The position numbers and the translations under genes are program-made. From positions 310,001 through 374,000 of the forward strand of contig NZ_FOQV01000003.1 in the NCBI RefSeq assembly GCF_900113835.1: a stretch of 64,000 nt of DNA, in the 5' to 3' direction. Origin of the DNA: Allobosea sp. OK403 (GTDB lineage: Bacteria > Pseudomonadota > Alphaproteobacteria > Rhizobiales > Beijerinckiaceae). The notes under the pieces are model-generated. The model was not told the DNA's origin. It saw nothing but the letters and a program-made list of their open reading frames with translations, and ran no database searches. Below are positions 59,900 through 64,000 of this stretch, piece after piece (within the stretch, counting starts at the first letter, position 1; every line of letters starts with the position of its first letter).

Positions 59900-60589
59900 C
59901 TAGGCCTTCGCCCAGTAGACGTCGAGCCCCTGCGGCCGGCCAAGCAGCAATCCGACAGGATAAGCGCCGGGCAGCGCCTGCGCCGTGGTCAGCACCTCTG
60001 CCTTCTCCGCACCGGAGACGAGGAGAGACGCCCAGGCCGCGCCAGCAAGCCTTGCCGGCGAGAGCGAGATGCGCGCCGGCAGGCCGGCGGGATGGGCCGC
60101 GACCGCATGGAGACCGCGCCCGGTCATCGCGGCCGCCGGCTCGCCTGGAAAGAGCGAGGCGACATGGCCGTCCGAACCCATGCCGCTGACCAGGATGTCG
60201 AGCGCCGGCAGGCCTGAGAGCTCCGCTGATACCGCGCTTGCCGCGGCATCGAGATCGCCGGCGGCGCGATGAAAGGAGAGGAAGCGCGCCCTGCCCTCGC
60301 CGAGCGGCGCGAAGGCTGCACGGATCATGCGCTCGTTCGAGGCGGGATCGTCGGCTGAGACGAAGCGCTCATCGGTCGGCAGCAGCGTGACCTTGTCCCA
60401 GGCGAGATCATGCGCGCCGAGCGCCGCCAGGAAACGCGCCGGCGTGGTGCCGCCGGGCACGGCGAGGAGCGCGGACCCTTGTGTGGCGATGACGGCGCGC
60501 AGCCTTACCGCGACCGCCTCCGCCAGCGCCTCGGAAGCGTCGGCCAGCGTCTCGAAACGATGCCAGATCAATGGCCCCGACGCGATCAT
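59900..60589 (-). CDS. pgl: 6-phosphogluconolactonase
   Basis: This is a 229-aa protein of the NagB/DevB fold. Family motifs are ALLAVPGGTTPARFLAAL, LLPTDERFVSADDPASNERM, GMGSDGHVASLFPG (general-acid His region) and RISLSPARLAGA. It hydrolyses 6-phosphogluconolactone made by Zwf. The start ATG overlaps the zwf stop (TGATG), so both are translated as a unit. Confidence 0.94.
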   Translation of the reverse strand: MIASGPLIWHRFETLADASEALAEAVAVRLRAVIATQGSALLAVPGGTTPARFLAALGAHDLAWDKVTLLPTDERFVSADDPASNERMIRAAFAPLGEGRARFLSFHRAAGDLDAAASAVSAELSGLPALDILVSGMGSDGHVASLFPGEPAAAMTGRGLHAVAAHPAGLPARISLSPARLAGAAWASLLVSGAEKAEVLTTAQALPGAYPVGLLLGRPQGLDVYWAKA

Positions 60590-62091
60590 CAGATCAGGTC
60601 CGGATCGGCCCAGGAGCGGCCTTCGCGCTCGATCAGACCGATCGCCTGCGAGGGGCCCCAGGAGCCGGCGGTATAGCGATGCGGATGCAGGCTGTATTCC
60701 TGCCAGCCGGCGATGATCGGATCGACCCAGGCCCAGGCCTGCTCGACCTCGTCGCGATGCATGAACAGGGTCTGGTCGCCGCGGATGACGTCGGTCAGCA
60801 GGCGCTCATAGGCATCGGGCGTGCGCTCGTCGAAGGCCGTGGAATAGCGCAGGTCGAGCTGGCGCGGCACGACCTTGAGTCGGCCCGAGCCCGGCACCTT
60901 CATCATCAGCTGAAGCTGGACGCCGTCATTGGGCTGAAGCCTGATGACGAGCCGGTTGGCATCGAGCCGGTCGCAGCTGCCGCCGCCGAAGATCGAATGC
61001 GGCACCGGCTTGAAGGTGACGGCGATCTCGGAATAGCGCTGCGCCATGCGCTTGCCCGTGCGCAGATAGATCGGCACGCCGGCCCAGCGCCAGTTGTCGA
61101 TCTCGCAGCGGATCGCCACGAAGGTCTCGGTGTTGCTGGCAAAGCCGAGTTCGTCGGTATAGCCGCGCACGCGCTGACCATCCATCTGGCCCGGCCCGTA
61201 CTGGCCGCGCACGGTGTAGCGCTGGACGTCGGGGCCGACGATCGGGCGCAGCGCCTTCAGCACCTTGATCTTCTCGTCGCGGACCGCGCCGGCCTCCAGC
61301 ATATTGGGCGGCTCGATGGCGAAGAGGGTGAGCAGCTGCATGAGATGGTTCTGGACCATGTCGCGCATATGCCCGGCCTTGTCGTAATAGCCGGCACGGC
61401 TTTCGAGGCCCACGGTCTCGGCGACCGTGATCTGGACGTTGTCGATGTCGCGGCTCGACCAGGAGCGCTCGAACAGCGTGTTGGCGAAGCGCAGCACCAG
61501 GAGGTTCTGCACCGTCTCCTTGCCGAGGTAATGGTCGATCCGGTAGGTCCGGCTTTCCGGCAGGATCGCCGCCACGGCGTCGTTGATCTCGCGAGCCGAG
61601 GCGAGATCGTGCCCCAGCGGCTTCTCCAGGATGACGCGCGAGGTCGGGGTGAGGATATCGGCCTTGGCGAGGTTCTGGCAGATCGGGATGAAGAGTTCCG
61701 GCGGCGTCGAGAGATAGAAGGAGCGCACGCGATCGGTCTCGCCGAGCGCCGTCTTCAGCGCGCTGAAGGTCTCGGGCTTGAGCGCATCGGCCTGGACCAC
61801 CGTCAGACGGCGCAGGAAGGCCGCGACCTGCTCGGCCGCGAGGCCTTCCTCATTGAGGCGGTTGGCGACCTGTTTGGGCAGCCCCTCGAGGTCCTCCGGC
61901 TTGCGGACGATGGCGAGGATGCGGCTCTCTTCCGGCAGCACGCCCTCCCGGTTGCGCTGCGCCAGCGCGGGGAAGAGCTTGCGCAAGGCGAGATCGCCGC
62001 CGGCTCCGAAGATCACCAGATCGAAGGGCGGCACCGGGGTGCGCTCGGGCGCGGCTTCGGGCCGCAACGCGCGATCGGCGATGGCATCCAT
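60589..62091 (-). CDS. zwf: Glucose-6-phosphate 1-dehydrogenase
   Basis: This is a 500-aa enzyme of normal length. DLVIFGAGGDLALRKLFPAL is the coenzyme-binding start, RVILEKPLGHDLASA follows, and the active-site box RIDHYLGKETVQN carries the catalytic His and Lys. Substrate-side residues lie in VQITVAETVGLESRAGYYD. It feeds the Entner-Doudoroff and pentose phosphate routes. It is upstream of pgl and eda. The 6-phosphogluconate dehydratase gene edd is not in this window. Confidence 0.96.
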   Translation of the reverse strand: MDAIADRALRPEAAPERTPVPPFDLVIFGAGGDLALRKLFPALAQRNREGVLPEESRILAIVRKPEDLEGLPKQVANRLNEEGLAAEQVAAFLRRLTVVQADALKPETFSALKTALGETDRVRSFYLSTPPELFIPICQNLAKADILTPTSRVILEKPLGHDLASAREINDAVAAILPESRTYRIDHYLGKETVQNLLVLRFANTLFERSWSSRDIDNVQITVAETVGLESRAGYYDKAGHMRDMVQNHLMQLLTLFAIEPPNMLEAGAVRDEKIKVLKALRPIVGPDVQRYTVRGQYGPGQMDGQRVRGYTDELGFASNTETFVAIRCEIDNWRWAGVPIYLRTGKRMAQRYSEIAVTFKPVPHSIFGGGSCDRLDANRLVIRLQPNDGVQLQLMMKVPGSGRLKVVPRQLDLRYSTAFDERTPDAYERLLTDVIRGDQTLFMHRDEVEQAWAWVDPIIAGWQEYSLHPHRYTAGSWGPSQAIGLIEREGRSWADPDLI

Positions 62092-62223
62092 AGGGGTCGA
62101 CTCCGTCTTGGCCTGTGATCCGGCTCCGCCAAAGCTTAGAGCATGCGGGCTGCGACAAGAATGAGGCGTCGGCGTCGCTTTGCCAAACGCGATCAGCGCG
62201 CAGCCGCCCCGCCCGGACCGCTG

Positions 62224-62273
62224 GAGCAGGATGCGAAAAAGTGGGAACCGGTTTTTCGCACTGATCCTGCTCT
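62224..62273. repeat. Rhizobial-type palindromic repeat (GAAAAAGTGGGAACCGGTTTTTC family)
   Basis: Outer arms GAGCAGGAT and ATCCTGCTC enclose GCGAAAAAGTGG and CCGGTTTTTCGC. It is the same family as 44118-44170. It lies between the ABC ATPase stop at 62293 and the zwf start, in a 200-bp gap. Confidence 0.8.
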
Positions 62274-62292
62274 AACTCTTTGATGAGAGTCC

Positions 62293-63063
62293 TCAGGCGG
62301 GGATGGTCGCAGCCTGGCGCTTGAAGCCTTCGCTGGCAGTGAGGAGCTGCTGGGCATAGGCGGTCTGGGGCGCACGCGCCGCGAGCGTTGCGGCCGTCAT
62401 CTCCTCGACGCCGCGGCCGAACTGCATGACCAGCAGACGCTCGCACATATGGGCGACGACGGCGAGGTCGTGGCTGACCAGGATATAGGTGAGCTTGCGC
62501 TCCTGCCGCAGCGCCTGGAGCAGGTTCAAGACCTCGGCCTGGATCGAGACGTCGAGCGCCGAGGTCGGCTCGTCGAGCAGCAGGATCGTCGGCTCCAGCA
62601 CGAGCGCGCGCGCGATCGCGACACGCTGGCGCTGCCCGCCGGAAAGCTGGTGCGGATAGCGGAAGCGGAAGGAAGGCGGCAGGCCGACATCGGCCATGGC
62701 GCGGCCGATCCTGGCCTCGGCGTCGCGGATGCCGTGGATGGTCAGCGGCTCGGCCAGCGCATCGTCGACCGTCTTCTTGGGATGCAGCGAGCCGTAAGGA
62801 TCCTGGAAGACCATCTGGACCTGGCGGTGGAAGGCCTTGTCGCGGATCTTCGGCTGCGCCTTGCCGAGGATGGCGATCTCGCCGCTCCAATCCCGGTTCA
62901 GCCCGGCGAGAACGCGCAGCACGGTCGATTTGCCGGAACCGGACTCACCGACGATGCCGTAGCTCTCGCCGGACAGGACCGTGAAGCTGAGGTCCTTCAC
63001 GACATGGGCCTCGCCGAAGGAGACGTTGAGCTTGTCGAGAGCGATGGCGGGTTGTGTGGTCAT
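62293..63063 (-). CDS. Peptide-type ABC transporter ATP-binding protein (DppF/GsiA C-half type)
   Basis: This is a 256-aa ATPase. Walker A is GESGSGKSTV, signature HQLSGGQRQRVAIARAL, Walker B ILLLDEPTSALDV, and the switch His in ILVSHDLAVVAHMC. It lacks the C-terminal cysteine extension of the DppF-like protein at 37715. The ATG at 63063 overlaps the upstream stop (ATGA); an earlier ATG at 63072 would add three residues. It pairs with the ATPase at 63060. Confidence 0.92.
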   Translation of the reverse strand: MTTQPAIALDKLNVSFGEAHVVKDLSFTVLSGESYGIVGESGSGKSTVLRVLAGLNRDWSGEIAILGKAQPKIRDKAFHRQVQMVFQDPYGSLHPKKTVDDALAEPLTIHGIRDAEARIGRAMADVGLPPSFRFRYPHQLSGGQRQRVAIARALVLEPTILLLDEPTSALDVSIQAEVLNLLQALRQERKLTYILVSHDLAVVAHMCERLLVMQFGRGVEEMTAATLAARAPQTAYAQQLLTASEGFKRQAATIPA

Positions 63064-63932
63064 GCCAGCCATGCCGGGTCGCGGGTGAGAGTTGCGAGCT
63101 TCGCCTTGGGATGGTCGAGGTCCGGCAGGCAGCCGAGCAGGCCCAGCGTATAGGGATGGCGCTGCGACCTTGCGGCTTCGTCGGCGAGTTCGGCGGCCGG
63201 CAGCGTCTCCATCGCCTTGCCGCCATACATCACGATGACGCGGTCGCAGAAGGACTGCACCAGATGCAGATCATGGCTGATGAAGATCAGCCCCATGCCG
63301 CGCTCGGTGACGAGATCGTCGAGGATCTTGAGAATCTGGAGCTGGACAGTGACGTCGAGCGCCGAGGTCGGCTCGTCGGCGATCAGGATGTCGGGCTCGG
63401 CGATCAGCATCATCGCGATCATCACGCGCTGGCCCATGCCGCCCGAGACCTCGTGCGGGTAGAGCTCATAGACGCGCCCCGGCTCGCGGATCTGCACGGC
63501 CTCCAGCATGACGAGGCTGCGCTCCCTGGCCTCGCGCACGCTCGCCTTATGATGGACGCGATAGGCCTCGGCGATCTGCTCACCGACGGTCTGGACCGGG
63601 TTGAGCGAGAATTTCGGATCCTGCATCACCATCGAGATATGGCGGCCGCGCAGCTTGCGCCGCGTGCGCTTGTCCATGGTGAGCAGGTCCTGGCCGCGAT
63701 AGACCAAACGATCGGCCAGGACCTCGCCGGGATAGGGGATGAGGTCGAGGATGGCGCGCCCGGTCATCGACTTGCCGGAGCCGGACTCGCCGACGATGCC
63801 GAGCCGCTCGCGGCCGAGCGTGAAGGAGAGCCCGCGTACGGCGCGCACGATCCCGGTCGGCGTGTGGAAATTGACCCGGAGATTGTCGAGTTCGAGCAGC
63901 GGCTGTTCGGTGGGCGTGGTCAAGGCGCGCAT
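63060..63932 (-). CDS. Peptide-type ABC transporter ATP-binding protein (DppD type)
   Basis: This is a 290-aa ATPase. Walker A is GESGSGKSM, signature HEVSGGMGQRVMIAMML, Walker B ILIADEPTSALDV, and the switch His in IFISHDLHLVQSFC. The QRHPYTLGLLGCLPDLD motif is typical of DppD-type proteins. GAGG lies seven bases before the second ATG (63932); the first ATG at 63935 has poorer spacing. It belongs to a second peptide-type importer whose permease gene ends just upstream. Confidence 0.92.
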   Translation of the reverse strand: MRALTTPTEQPLLELDNLRVNFHTPTGIVRAVRGLSFTLGRERLGIVGESGSGKSMTGRAILDLIPYPGEVLADRLVYRGQDLLTMDKRTRRKLRGRHISMVMQDPKFSLNPVQTVGEQIAEAYRVHHKASVREARERSLVMLEAVQIREPGRVYELYPHEVSGGMGQRVMIAMMLIAEPDILIADEPTSALDVTVQLQILKILDDLVTERGMGLIFISHDLHLVQSFCDRVIVMYGGKAMETLPAAELADEAARSQRHPYTLGLLGCLPDLDHPKAKLATLTRDPAWLA

Positions 63933-63936
63933 CATC

Positions 63937-64000
63937 TCACCTCTGGTCCATGACGTCGCGCAGGCCGTCGCCGAGCAGGTTGAAGCCGAGCGCGACGACG
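63937..64000 (-). CDS. C-terminal end of a peptide-type ABC permease (DppC type), cut by the window edge
   Basis: The frame from the window edge reads VVALGFNLLGDGLRDVMDQR and stops at TGA (63939-63937). This GFNLLGDGLRD ending is the standard C-terminus of DppC/OppC permeases. It is just upstream of the ATPase genes with almost no gap, so it is part of the same importer operon. Confidence 0.85.
   Translation of the reverse strand, partial: VVALGFNLLGDGLRDVMDQR

Overview
This is a GC-rich, densely coding window whose gene content points to an alphaproteobacterium of the order Hyphomicrobiales, most likely Bosea-like. The evidence is a PodJ/Sel1-type polarity protein, a D-tartrate dehydratase almost identical in motif layout to the Bradyrhizobium enzyme, a membrane formate dehydrogenase with its alphaproteobacterial DUF3305/3306/6352/6505 accessory genes, and many palindromic repeats of the Rhizobiales type between genes. 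The genus is an inference. No rRNA, tRNA, CRISPR, phage or IS transposase was seen.

Layout. 1-2.1 kb: edge fragment and a membrane TPR protein. 2.3-10 kb: omega-amino acid transaminase, then a beta-oxidation group on the minus strand (FadJ-like, thiolase, acyl-CoA dehydrogenase) behind a MerR regulator. 10.4-15.8 kb: PodJ-like protein, then a TSUP anion exporter coupled to a TIGR02186 protein. 15.9-36 kb: a formate dehydrogenase/molybdenum cofactor island with moeA, mobB, fdh gamma/beta/alpha, a TAT-target peptide, an HTH-TorD chaperone, DUF3306, DUF3305, DUF6352, DUF6505 and a lipoate/biotin-ligase-like gene. A multi-[4Fe-4S] protein is divergent from this block, followed by a WD40-cytochrome c, TusA, an Mrp ATPase, mobA, fdhD and DUF2478. 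36-44 kb: a polytopic membrane protein and a complete dipeptide-type ABC importer. 44-50 kb: ArgE-like deacetylase, epimerase, threonine dehydratase-like enzyme, a small membrane protein and OpgG. 50-56 kb: tartrate dehydratase divergent from a LysR regulator, two divergent citrate synthase paralogues (one carrying an HTH domain), and an M15 peptidase. 56-59 kb: M20 amidohydrolase, FAD oxidoreductase and an archaeal-type IMP cyclohydrolase (PurO) in one coupled unit. 59-62 kb: zwf-pgl-eda. 62-64 kb: the ATPases and the tail of a permease of a second peptide-type ABC importer.

How it works together. The central island can supply a periplasmic Mo/W formate dehydrogenase with cofactor (MoeA, MobA, MobB), sulfur (FdhD, possibly TusA), Fe-S clusters (Mrp), a chaperone (TorD) and membrane electron transfer (gamma subunit). 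The unassigned DUF block and its divergent ferredoxin-like protein are the best candidates for an undescribed part of this system. The most unexpected single gene is the PurO homologue. The intergenic space is shaped by at least five families of palindromic elements, some nested inside one another and one forming a 59-bp tandem array inside the formate dehydrogenase operon.
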